Positions 1 through 7,310 of a DNA stretch of 17,806 nucleotides are shown in pieces. This stretch comes from DATEPR01 sp036269975 (lineage in GTDB: Bacteria > Actinomycetota > Actinomycetes > Mycobacteriales > Pseudonocardiaceae): assembly GCA_036269975.1 (NCBI GenBank), contig DATBDL010000468.1, positions 1 through 17,806 on the forward strand, in the 5' to 3' direction. A model generated the notes under the pieces. That model worked only from the letters and a program-made list of their open reading frames with translations, did not search any database and was not told the DNA's origin. Every line of letters begins with the position of its first letter. Position 1 is the stretch's first letter. The translations under genes and the position numbers were made by a program.

Positions 1-2365
1 GGATCTTCGCCGCACCGGACAGCGCCATGAGCTGGCTTCGGTCGAGCCGGCGCACGGTCGGCGGAGGCAGCGGCACGACCCGGAACGGCGGCGCCGGATA
101 GTTCCCGCCGAAGCTGTTCGCAGGCGCGGGTCCCCCACCCAGCAGCCACTTCGTCACGTCGGCGTGAGAGACGTCACCCGGCAGGTGCGTCGCCCAGCCG
201 ACGATGGCGATCCGCCCCGGCGCAACGGGTTCGCGTGCAACAACAGTCCTGTTTGGATGGTACTCCGTCACGAGGGCGTGGGCGTTGGTGCCGCCGAACC
301 CGAAACCGGAGACGGCGACCGTACGCGCCCGGTCACCGCGCGGCCATGCCACCGGCGCGAGCGGAACAGTCAGGTGACCGTCGTCGACCTCGCGTGGCGC
401 CGCGTCGAAGCGATACTGGGGCGGGATCGTCTCGTGGGCGATGCCGAGCACGGCCTCGATGACGGAGAGCACGCCCGCCGCCCAACCGGTGTGCCCGATG
501 ATCGACTTGTTCGACGTGAGGTAGACGGGGCGGGCGCCGCCGTACCGCCCGCGCAGGGCGCGATGTTCGGTGAGGTCGCCGGCCGGGGTGCCGGTGCCGT
601 GCGCGATGATCCAGTCCACGTCGTCGATCGGCCCACCGGCTCGCTCGATCGCGAGTTCCTGGCCGCGCTGGTTGGGCGCGTAGATCGCGGTGCCCCTGCC
701 GTCGGACGACCCGCCGACGGCCCGGATGACGGCCAGTACCGGATCGCCGTCGGCCTTCGCCCTACGCAGCGTCTTGAGAGTGACGAGGCCGGCGCCGTCG
801 GCGAAGATCACCCCGTCCGCCGCCTGATCGAACGAGCGGATGTCGCCGCGGTGCGACAGGCCGTTCAGCTTCGAGAACAGGATCGAGTTACGCGGCCCGA
901 GCGCGAGCGCCCCGCCGCAGACCGCGACGTCGTGCCTGCCCAGCAACAGTCCCCGCATCGCGATGTCCATCGCGTAGAGCGACGAGGAACACGCCGTGTC
1001 GACCATGCACACGTCGGTGTCGTCGGGCAGGAGACCGGTCAGGACAGCGGCGCCGACCCGGCTCGGCAGGAACCGCGACGGCTCGTGCGCACCACGCGCG
1101 AGCCGCTGCCGGAGCGCGGCCGCGATGTCGTCCCGCGACGGATCGACGGTGTCCAAGACCGATGCCAGGACACACGCCTCCTCAAGGTGCTGGCTGCCGT
1201 CCGCCGTGTATCCGACGGTCAGGGAACACCGGTCGCCATCGCGGCGGGTCACGTCACCGAGGGCCTGCGCGAGCGAGTGGCGCAGCCACGACGTAGTCAG
1301 TTCCTGGTCCGGGGCAGGCGTCTGGAAGCCGGTGACGAACACGCCCCTGCCCTGGTAGGACTTGTCCTCGGCCGACTCGTCCGGCGAGCAGAAGCGGGAC
1401 ATGGCCCACCGGTCCGGCGGGACGTCGGTGAACAGTTCGGCGCCGGCCAGACGCATGGCCCAGTACTCCTCGGGGCTGTTCGCGCCCGCAGAGACCATCC
1501 CCATGCCGACGATCGCGATCTCGTCCGCGGAGTCGTCCCGCTCTGTCACCTCCACGGCCGGTTTCCGCACCTCCGGCGCGGATTCGCGGCGCGGTGGCGA
1601 GCACAGCGCCGCGCCGAGCGACAGGCCGCCGTCGACCACGACGACCTGGCCGGTGATCCACCGCGACTGCTCGGACACGAGGAACGCGACGACGTCGGCG
1701 AACTCCTTCGGGGTGCCGAGTCGGCCCATCGGTGTCGCCTCGGTGATCACGTCCAGCAGCGCCTCGGAATCGGGAAAGGCGTCCGCCACCTCGCTCACCA
1801 GCATCGACGCGCTGGCCGAGTTCACCCGGACGCCCAGCGGTGCGTACTCCACCGCGAGATAGCGGGTCAACGCCTCGACCGCCGCCTTCGCCGGGGCGCT
1901 GGCCAGGTAGTTCGACAGGACGAGCCGCGCACCGAGCGAGGACACGTTGACGATCGCGCCGCCACCCCGCGCGGCCATCAGGGGCGCCGCGCGCCGCGCG
2001 CACCAGATCGAGCCTTTCAGATTGGTGTTCCATGCCCGGTCGAGATACTCGTCGGTGAGCTGGTCCGCCGGCACGAGCGCGCCGGCGGCCGCGTTGTTGA
2101 TCAGGATGTCCAGGTGCCCGTGCCGCTCCTGGATCGTGTCGAACATCTCGTCGACGTGTGCCTGCTGCGCGACCGAGCCGCGCACCAGCGTCACCGACGT
2201 ACCAGCGCGTTCCAACTCGGCCTTGGCCTGCTTGGCGGCCTCGGACGAGTGGAAGTAGTTGATGACCAGATCGGCGCCTCGGGCCGCGAGCTCACCCGCG
2301 ATCGCGCGGCCGATGTTCTTGGCGCCGCCGGTCACCAGAGCCAGCTTGCCGGACAGTTCACCCAC
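1..2365 (-). CDS. Enoyl-reductase (FabL-like SDR)-ketosynthase-KS/CLF fusion, PUFA-like polyketide synthase, 3' end outside window
   Basis: 788 codons are visible and the frame is open to the left edge. Residues about 5-250 form an NAD(P)-binding SDR domain: Rossmann motif VTGGAKNIGRA near residue 11, an NNAA motif, and a catalytic pair Y153-x6-K160. That Y-x6-K spacing is the enoyl-ACP reductase (FabI/FabL) type, not the Y-x3-K of ketoreductases. A ketosynthase spans about 282-705, with Cys459 in DTACSSS, His589 in AHGTGT and His625 in GHTGWAAG, so it looks catalytically complete. From about residue 717 (RIAIVGWATHLPG) a second KS-like domain begins; its active site lies outside the window, so it could be a KS or a chain-length factor as in PfaC-type proteins. 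The GTG start at 2365 overlaps the stop of the AT-ACP gene by 8 bp, indicating translational coupling. Seen: motifs and fusion. Inferred: iterative reducing lipid/polyketide synthesis. Confidence 0.85.
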   Translation of the reverse strand, partial: MGELSGKLALVTGGAKNIGRAIAGELAARGADLVINYFHSSEAAKQAKAELERAGTSVTLVRGSVAQQAHVDEMFDTIQERHGHLDILINNAAAGALVPADQLTDEYLDRAWNTNLKGSIWCARRAAPLMAARGGGAIVNVSSLGARLVLSNYLASAPAKAAVEALTRYLAVEYAPLGVRVNSASASMLVSEVADAFPDSEALLDVITEATPMGRLGTPKEFADVVAFLVSEQSRWITGQVVVVDGGLSLGAALCSPPRRESAPEVRKPAVEVTERDDSADEIAIVGMGMVSAGANSPEEYWAMRLAGAELFTDVPPDRWAMSRFCSPDESAEDKSYQGRGVFVTGFQTPAPDQELTTSWLRHSLAQALGDVTRRDGDRCSLTVGYTADGSQHLEEACVLASVLDTVDPSRDDIAAALRQRLARGAHEPSRFLPSRVGAAVLTGLLPDDTDVCMVDTACSSSLYAMDIAMRGLLLGRHDVAVCGGALALGPRNSILFSKLNGLSHRGDIRSFDQAADGVIFADGAGLVTLKTLRRAKADGDPVLAVIRAVGGSSDGRGTAIYAPNQRGQELAIERAGGPIDDVDWIIAHGTGTPAGDLTEHRALRGRYGGARPVYLTSNKSIIGHTGWAAGVLSVIEAVLGIAHETIPPQYRFDAAPREVDDGHLTVPLAPVAWPRGDRARTVAVSGFGFGGTNAHALVTEYHPNRTVVAREPVAPGRIAIVGWATHLPGDVSHADVTKWLLGGGPAPANSFGGNYPAPPFRVVPLPPPTVRRLDRSQLMALSGAAKI

Positions 2366-3860
2366 GGCCGGTCACCGCGGCGGCGACGGCGGGCGTCGTC
2401 CCGTCCAGAATCGCGTGCACCGCGTCGATGAGGGCGCCGAGCTTGCCGAACCGCTCCAGGCGGAAGTTGTCCGGCGGCCGCTCGATGCCGTACCGCTCGC
2501 GGACCTTCGCCATCAGCGCGACCTGCTTGACCGAGTCGACGCCGAGTTCCGCCTCCAGATCGACGTCCTCGGTCACGACTTCCTCGGGATATTCCAGCCA
2601 GGACGCGTAGAGCGAGATCACCTCGCCGGCGATCGACTCCCGAGTCTTCGAGCCGTTCGACGCCGGAACCGGGACCGGGACCGGCGCGGTCGCGGCCACC
2701 GGTCGGGTCGCCGGCACGGATTCGACCCGCGCGCCGTTGGTGGTGCCGTTGCGGTGGCGCTGGAACTCGTCGCGCACGAACTCCGTCACGCGTGGCCCGA
2801 GCACGGCCCAGAACCGTTCGAACTCGTCACCTGCTACCGCGTGATCGGCCACGGACCGCACGACCGGCAGGTGGTTCCAGGACCGCAGGGTGCTGATGGT
2901 GGTGTGCAGGCGCAGGCCGGTCTCCGTCTGGGCGAAGGTCCCCATCGCGAGCATGCCGCCCGAGTTCAGCGTCTTGGGGACGAACTTGGTCAGCGTCTCC
3001 TGTGCCCCGCACTCGACGAAGACTCGCACGTTCTCGGCGTAGAGGTGCCGCAGGGCGTCACTGAAGTGCACCGGCAGGACGAAGTGTGCCGCGAGGTGGT
3101 GCGCGAGTGGCTCGTCCGGCTCGTAGTAACGCCCCAGAATCGGTGAGTACACCCGCGCGGTGAGCGTTCGCTGCGGAATGTCCTGAATGCTCTTCTCGTA
3201 CCGCGCCACGGCCGGCTCCAGCAGCGGCCCGTGGAAGGGAAAGGCCGCTTCGAGGCGGGTGACGGAGATCCCGAGCTGCTCGACGACGTTCCGCAGCAGG
3301 TCCATGCTCCGGCCGGGACCGACCACGACCGTCTGGTTGTCATGATTCTCGACCGCGATCGCCAGCGCCGGATCGGCGATGAGTTCAATCGCGAGTTGCG
3401 CGCGACGCGGGTCGGTCGCCAACGCGGCCATGTAGGCGTCGCGGCGATCGAGCGATTCCAGTGCCTGCACCCGCCGCAACACCAGGCGCGCGCCATCCGC
3501 GGTGGAATAGCCGCCGGCGCACACGAGTGCCGCGATCTCGCCGAGACTGTGCCCGACCAGCACGTCCGGCGCGAAACCGAGACGTTCGAGTATCCGGTAG
3601 GCGGCGATGTCCGCACCCAGGATCGTGAGCTGCGAAACCCACGGCTCGTCCGCCATCAGGTCGCTGACCGACGGTGACGACGAACCGAACAACACGTCCG
3701 ATAACGACCGGCCGCATTCTTCCAGGCTGACCTTGTCGATGTCCGCGAAAACCTCGGCGACTTCTAAATACTCTTTGTGCGCGGCCTGTAACGCTGCCAT
3801 GTCATATGCTCCCTGGCCAGGGAACAGCACGGCTGCCACGTCCGACTCATTGACTCGCAC
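2358..3860 (-). CDS. Acyltransferase-acyl carrier protein didomain (malonyl-CoA AT + ACP)
   Basis: A 500-residue protein. The AT domain spans about 8-370: FPGQG at 13-17, catalytic Ser105 in GHSLGE, and His210 in the FPFHGPL segment. The FPFH context is closer to the HAFH signature of malonyl-specific ATs than to the YASH of methylmalonyl ATs. A Pro/Val/Ala linker (about 384-400) leads to one ACP, with the phosphopantetheine Ser443 in LGVDSVKQ, a motif style common in PUFA-, enediyne- and WcbR-like synthases. The GTG start at 3860 is chosen because it directly precedes the FPGQG region and has GGAG eight bases upstream; the open frame continues upstream only as a shadow of the thiolase gene. 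It lies 26 bp after the thiolase stop and overlaps the downstream ER-KS gene by 8 bp. Likely role: loading malonyl units onto its own ACP for the KS domains encoded next door. Confidence 0.88.
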   Translation of the reverse strand: MRVNESDVAAVLFPGQGAYDMAALQAAHKEYLEVAEVFADIDKVSLEECGRSLSDVLFGSSSPSVSDLMADEPWVSQLTILGADIAAYRILERLGFAPDVLVGHSLGEIAALVCAGGYSTADGARLVLRRVQALESLDRRDAYMAALATDPRRAQLAIELIADPALAIAVENHDNQTVVVGPGRSMDLLRNVVEQLGISVTRLEAAFPFHGPLLEPAVARYEKSIQDIPQRTLTARVYSPILGRYYEPDEPLAHHLAAHFVLPVHFSDALRHLYAENVRVFVECGAQETLTKFVPKTLNSGGMLAMGTFAQTETGLRLHTTISTLRSWNHLPVVRSVADHAVAGDEFERFWAVLGPRVTEFVRDEFQRHRNGTTNGARVESVPATRPVAATAPVPVPVPASNGSKTRESIAGEVISLYASWLEYPEEVVTEDVDLEAELGVDSVKQVALMAKVRERYGIERPPDNFRLERFGKLGALIDAVHAILDGTTPAVAAAVTGRG

Positions 3861-3886
3861 GGATTGAGCTCCTTGACGTTGGTGTT

Positions 3887-5140
3887 TCACACGCTCGCGG
3901 CTGGTGCGCGATATGCGGTGACGACGACATTTCCACCGATGCCGTTGTTGTGCTGTAGCGCGATTTCCGCTCCGGCGACCTGACGCGCACCCGCCTCGGC
4001 CCGCAACTGACTCGTGAGCTCGACGCACTGCGCCAGCCCCGTCGCGCCGAGTGGGTGCCCACGAGCGAGCAGTCCACCCGATGGATTGACGACCCATTTT
4101 CCGCCGTAGGTCACCTGACCGTCGTCGATCAGCCGACCGCCCTCCCCCGGTGGGCACAGGCCAAGGGCCTCGTAGGCGAGCAGTTCGTTACTGGAGAAAC
4201 AGTCGTGCACCTCGACGACCTGAATGCCGTCCGGGCCGACACCGAGATCATCGTAAACGGCCCGCGCGGCACGACTGGCCATCCGATATCCGACGACGTC
4301 GACGGCGCTCCCCGCGAAGCTGGCGACGGTGTCGGTCACCATGGACTGTGCCGCCATCTCGACCGCCCGGTCCGCGAGTCCCCGCTGTTCGACGAACCGT
4401 TCGCTGGCCAGGACGACGGCTGCCGCGCCGTCCGCGCCGGGTGCGCACTGCAGCTTCGTGATCGGTCCGTACAGCGGGGCCGAGTCCAGGATCTCGGGCA
4501 GCGTGTGGGCACGCCGCGCGAGCGCTCTCGGGTTCGCCACCGCGTGCCGGTAGTTCTTCTCGGCGATTCGCGCGAACTGCTCGACGGTCGTGCCGTACCT
4601 GGCCATGTGCTCGTTCGCGGCGGTACCGAACATCAACGCCGCCGGAATCGCGTCCGACGAACGGCCGTTCGGCAGGACGTCGAAATGCCGCTGTGTCGGA
4701 GGTTCCCGGTCCGCCCCACCGACCTGCAGCGGGCCGCGGGGCATCGTCTCGAAGCCGATGGCCAACGCACAGTCGAACGAACCGCCGCGAACCAGGAGAC
4801 TCGCCAGGTAGAGCGCGGAGGAGCCGGAGGAACAGTTACTGCTCACCTCGGTGATCGGAATGCCGGTCAGGCCGAGTTCGTACATCGCCCGATGGCCGGA
4901 ACACGACTCCCCGAAGACATAACTGGCACAGGCGTATTCGACGAGGTGATAGGGGATTCCGGCGTCCGCGAGCGCCTGCGTCCCGGCTTGGCGGGCCAAT
5001 TCCGGGTAGCCCCCGGACGCGGCGCCTGGCCGCTGGAAATCGGTGACACCCACACCGACGACATAGGTCCGTACTCTGCTGCGCAACTCGGGGCCCCTGC
5101 CTACTTTGACCGCGAACGCCTGGGGACGATAGTTCTCCAT
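3887..5140 (-). CDS. Thiolase-family protein, SCP-x / lipid-transfer-protein type
   Basis: 417 residues from the ATG at 5140. The N-terminal core TYVVGVGVTDFQRPG (about 25-39) is typical of SCP-x thiolases. The nucleophilic Cys103 sits in SSNCSSGSSAL, followed by VHDCFSSNE near 311, His362 in GHPLGATG, and a C-terminal LQHNNGIGG. The last motif replaces the CxG motif of classical thiolases, as is usual for the SCP-x branch. Known members cleave or form beta-ketoacyl-CoA; in biosynthetic clusters some act as condensing or chain-handling enzymes. It is the first visible gene of the leftward operon and is tightly followed by the AT-ACP gene, so a role in priming or releasing the polyketide/fatty chain is inferred. 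A TTG at 5155 is an alternative start; neither has a strong ribosome binding site. Confidence 0.85.
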   Translation of the reverse strand: MENYRPQAFAVKVGRGPELRSRVRTYVVGVGVTDFQRPGAASGGYPELARQAGTQALADAGIPYHLVEYACASYVFGESCSGHRAMYELGLTGIPITEVSSNCSSGSSALYLASLLVRGGSFDCALAIGFETMPRGPLQVGGADREPPTQRHFDVLPNGRSSDAIPAALMFGTAANEHMARYGTTVEQFARIAEKNYRHAVANPRALARRAHTLPEILDSAPLYGPITKLQCAPGADGAAAVVLASERFVEQRGLADRAVEMAAQSMVTDTVASFAGSAVDVVGYRMASRAARAVYDDLGVGPDGIQVVEVHDCFSSNELLAYEALGLCPPGEGGRLIDDGQVTYGGKWVVNPSGGLLARGHPLGATGLAQCVELTSQLRAEAGARQVAGAEIALQHNNGIGGNVVVTAYRAPAASV

Positions 5141-5260
5141 TCGACCCGTGGTCAATACCCCATCGCGACAGGTTAATCATGCGTGAACATTCGAACTGAA
5201 CCACAACGCCCGATGCGCACGCTGTCGCGTGACGGTACCGGTCGGAAGCGTGGCCCGAAG

Positions 5261-5294
5261 CCTGCGGATGGCCGGTTCCGAATCCTGCGGATGG
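5261..5294. repeat. Direct repeat CCTGCGGATGG, two copies 23 bp apart
   Basis: The 11-mer CCTGCGGATGG occurs at 5261-5271 and again at 5284-5294. The flanking bases continue with partial similarity (CCGGTT versus TCGATT). The 23-bp period is close to two helical turns, so both copies would face the same side of the DNA. A regulator-binding site is possible; the regulator is unknown. Confidence 0.5.
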
Positions 5295-5500
5295 TCGATT
5301 GCGTCGGTGTCCGCCGATCAGCGCCACCGACATAATGCCTGCTCGGACGCCATGTCCACGTTCACTGTTACCGTATCGAGACCACGAAGGCAAGCCGCGA
5401 ATATTGACCGTCACCACGACACACGGCAGCGATGCACAATTTCTGGCCGCCGTCACGATTCTGCTTTCCCGCATCGTCACGGAGAGCGACAGAAATTCGC

Positions 5501-5519
5501 ACCGTCCAGTTCGGACGGT
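5501..5519. promoter_or_regulatory. Inverted repeat ACCGTCC-N5-GGACGGT (candidate operator)
   Basis: Perfect 7-bp arms around a 5-bp spacer, about 190 bp upstream of the first P47-like gene. The core GTCCAGTTCGGAC (5504-5516) matches GTCCGGTTCGGAC at 10204-10216, upstream of the second plus-strand operon, at 12 of 13 positions. This suggests a shared regulator, possibly the XRE protein encoded between the two operons. Confidence 0.5.
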
Positions 5520-5527
5520 CCAGCGCG

Positions 5528-5544
5528 GCGTCCCGTCGGGACGC
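5528..5544. promoter_or_regulatory. Inverted repeat GCGTCCC-GTC-GGGACGC
   Basis: Perfect 7-bp arms with a 3-bp centre, starting 8 bp after the previous inverted repeat. It may be a second operator or a stem-loop in a long leader. It lacks a following T-run and is not placed after a gene, so a terminator is less likely. Confidence 0.4.
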
Positions 5545-5620
5545 GTGCCAAGATCCAGTCCGGGCAGGTTCTCCGGCAGGTTGTCCGTGAATTGTCAGAA
5601 AATCGTCACTCGTTCGGGCG

Positions 5621-5651
5621 TTGGACCGGGTCCGAAGTGACGTGGTAGAAA
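5621..5651 (+). promoter_or_regulatory. Possible promoter for the P47-like operon
   Basis: TTGGAC (5621-5626) and TAGAAA (5646-5651) are separated by 19 bp. The -35 match is weak and the spacing long, but the -10 resembles the actinomycete TAGRRT form. It lies about 57 bp before the ATG at 5709, which has AAGGA at 5698-5702. The -35 is embedded in an imperfect palindrome (TTGGAC/GTCCGAA). Confidence 0.25.
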
Positions 5652-5708
5652 AAGGTTCTGCCGAGATCTCGGCCATGGGGGTTACCGGAAATACGCGAAG
5701 GACGTGTC

Positions 5709-7301
5709 ATGAGCGTCACCAGAATCATGCTCGATCAGCCGACCGAGCCACTCGGTGAGGATGATCTACAACTGATCGAGTACTCACTTCCCGGACCGGA
5801 CGTGCTGCCGAAGCTGTTCCGCCATCGCGCCACACTGTCGCCACAGGACGTTGCCGACGAGGTCTCGACGTTGGGCTGGGACACCACATACGTCCTGCGC
5901 GTCACCGACGTCAACAGCGTCCTGAAGACGTCCACCACCGTCCCCACGACGTTCTCCCAGGAGGTCGACAAGGAGAACAACTACGCCATCAGTGGCACGT
6001 TCGGGAAATGGCAGATGGCCCTGGGCGGCAGCGGCGGGATCGTATTCTTCTCGGTGCCGATCACGACCGGGACCATGACGTCCGGTGCGAACCGCTACAG
6101 CCTGGACAACTCCACGGCCTACATTTCCCTGAAGCTGGAGTACGTGCCGCAGGTCCCCAAGAAGGGGCACGCACACGGGCACGCGAACGGAACCCCGAAC
6201 GGGCTGCTGGAAAACGACGACCTGCAGGTCCGGTCGACCGGCCGCAGCGAGGCCGATCCCGCCGTCGTCGTCCAGAACCTGACGTTCACCGGCACGCCGC
6301 CGTCGACGTTCGTCCGCGCGCTGATGGTCGGCGCCCTGCAGGAGTGGTTCCAGGCCAACATCATCAAGTTCGCCTACATCTTCGCCACGGTCAGCCTGAA
6401 CGACCGCGCGGCGGAGGCCGCGTTCCAGTGGCTGAAGCCGACCTACACCGGATACGCCTACCAGGACGGCAACGCGGAGGAGGGCAGCTACTTCGCCGTG
6501 CTCAGCAAGACCGACAACCGCAGCCCGCAGGGTCTGACGAACCAGGTGGCGCCGGGATCGGTACCCGGCGGTTCGCGTGCCGGCTTCAACATCGCGATGC
6601 CGCTCTACATCGAGAAAGTGATCATGCCCGGCCTGGTCAAGGGTTTCCCGCATGCCACGGCGTCGTCGTTCACGCTCTCCACGAACAACACCGTCATCGA
6701 GAACACCGAACCGATCGAGTGCGAGAAGGTGAGGGTCAACGGGCTCAACTACACCCCCTACATCCACGAGTTCGTGCTACAGGTGGTCGGCAACGAGATC
6801 CAGGTCTACACGAAGACGGTCACGGACGTCTCGCCGGGCATCCGCAGCGTCGTGATCTCGACCAGCTACCAGACGATCGTCGTCGTGAAGAAGCCGGACG
6901 GTACCCAGACCCTCGACTTCGAGCAGAGCCAGCCACCACGCACGACGAGCTTCATCGACAAGGACGAATGGGTCCTGATCACCGAGATCATCGTCTCACT
7001 CGTGGGAGCGATCGCCGGTGCCGTGGCCGCCAAGGTGATCACGGGTGCTGTCAAGATCATTCTGGCCTGCGTGGTCATCGCGATCGTGTTCGGGTTGGCG
7101 GCCGCGACGCCCGCACTCATCGCGGCGGTCGCCGGCGGCGGTGCGGCGGCCGCGCTGCCACCGGTCACGCTGTTGTTGCTCAACGCGACATCGCCGGTCC
7201 AGTGGCCGAAGGCGGCCAACTTCACACTGGACACGGCCCAGATCAACGGCGCGTTCCAACTCGGCGGCGATCCGCACATCACGCCGACGATCGCCGGCTG
7301 A
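5709..7301 (+). CDS. P47/OrfX-family TULIP protein, copy 1
   Basis: 530 residues, with AAGGA six bases before the ATG. After a 50-residue N-terminal extension, the sequence follows the P47 pattern: LGWDTTYVLR (55-64), then GTFGKWQMALGGSG (96-109), a basic, His/Gly-rich loop (151-165), the IIKFAYIFATVSLND helix-strand segment (218-232), MPLYIEKVIMPGL (297-309), and a C-terminal VQWPKAANFTLD...GAFQLGGDP module (497-521). P47 and OrfX2/OrfX3 have TULIP folds, which are tubular lipid-binding folds, and accompany botulinum-type toxins. Residues 423-482 are strongly hydrophobic. I see no signal peptide. The gene is followed after 9 bp by a paralogue. Family membership rests on recalled sequence patterns, not on a search. 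Function here is unknown; lipid binding is inferred from the fold. Confidence 0.8.
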   Translation: MSVTRIMLDQPTEPLGEDDLQLIEYSLPGPDVLPKLFRHRATLSPQDVADEVSTLGWDTTYVLRVTDVNSVLKTSTTVPTTFSQEVDKENNYAISGTFGKWQMALGGSGGIVFFSVPITTGTMTSGANRYSLDNSTAYISLKLEYVPQVPKKGHAHGHANGTPNGLLENDDLQVRSTGRSEADPAVVVQNLTFTGTPPSTFVRALMVGALQEWFQANIIKFAYIFATVSLNDRAAEAAFQWLKPTYTGYAYQDGNAEEGSYFAVLSKTDNRSPQGLTNQVAPGSVPGGSRAGFNIAMPLYIEKVIMPGLVKGFPHATASSFTLSTNNTVIENTEPIECEKVRVNGLNYTPYIHEFVLQVVGNEIQVYTKTVTDVSPGIRSVVISTSYQTIVVVKKPDGTQTLDFEQSQPPRTTSFIDKDEWVLITEIIVSLVGAIAGAVAAKVITGAVKIILACVVIAIVFGLAAATPALIAAVAGGGAAAALPPVTLLLLNATSPVQWPKAANFTLDTAQINGAFQLGGDPHITPTIAG

Positions 7302-7310
7302 GAGTCCGTT

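Larger units (their letters stand above)
5141..5708. promoter_or_regulatory. Long divergent intergenic region between the PKS operon and the P47-like operon
   Basis: About 570 bp without a convincing gene, visibly richer in A/T than its flanks. It must carry the promoters for both divergent operons. It contains an 11-bp direct repeat (5261 and 5284), two adjacent inverted repeats (5501-5519 and 5528-5544), a CATAAT hexamer at 5331, and a possible promoter near 5621-5651. On the minus strand an A/T-rich patch at about 5170-5180 could serve the thiolase gene. Open frames here are rich in Ser, Arg and His, have no ribosome binding site and match nothing I know. Confidence 0.6.

Noticed and set aside
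164..2431. Plus-strand open frame of 755 codons
   Set aside because: It is antisense to the SDR-KS-KS gene, whose minus-strand frame has complete catalytic motifs. The plus-strand translation is Arg/Asp/Gly-rich with no domain pattern, as expected for a high-GC shadow frame.
3861..4157. Longer N-terminus for the AT-ACP protein
   Set aside because: The extra about 99 residues overlap the thiolase gene in another frame and are low-complexity. The GTG at 3860 has a good GGAG and begins at the expected AT domain edge.
5229..5676. Small open frames in the intergenic region (139, 113 and 102 codons)
   Set aside because: They lack ribosome binding sites, overlap each other on both strands, and have unstructured Ser/Arg/His-rich composition.
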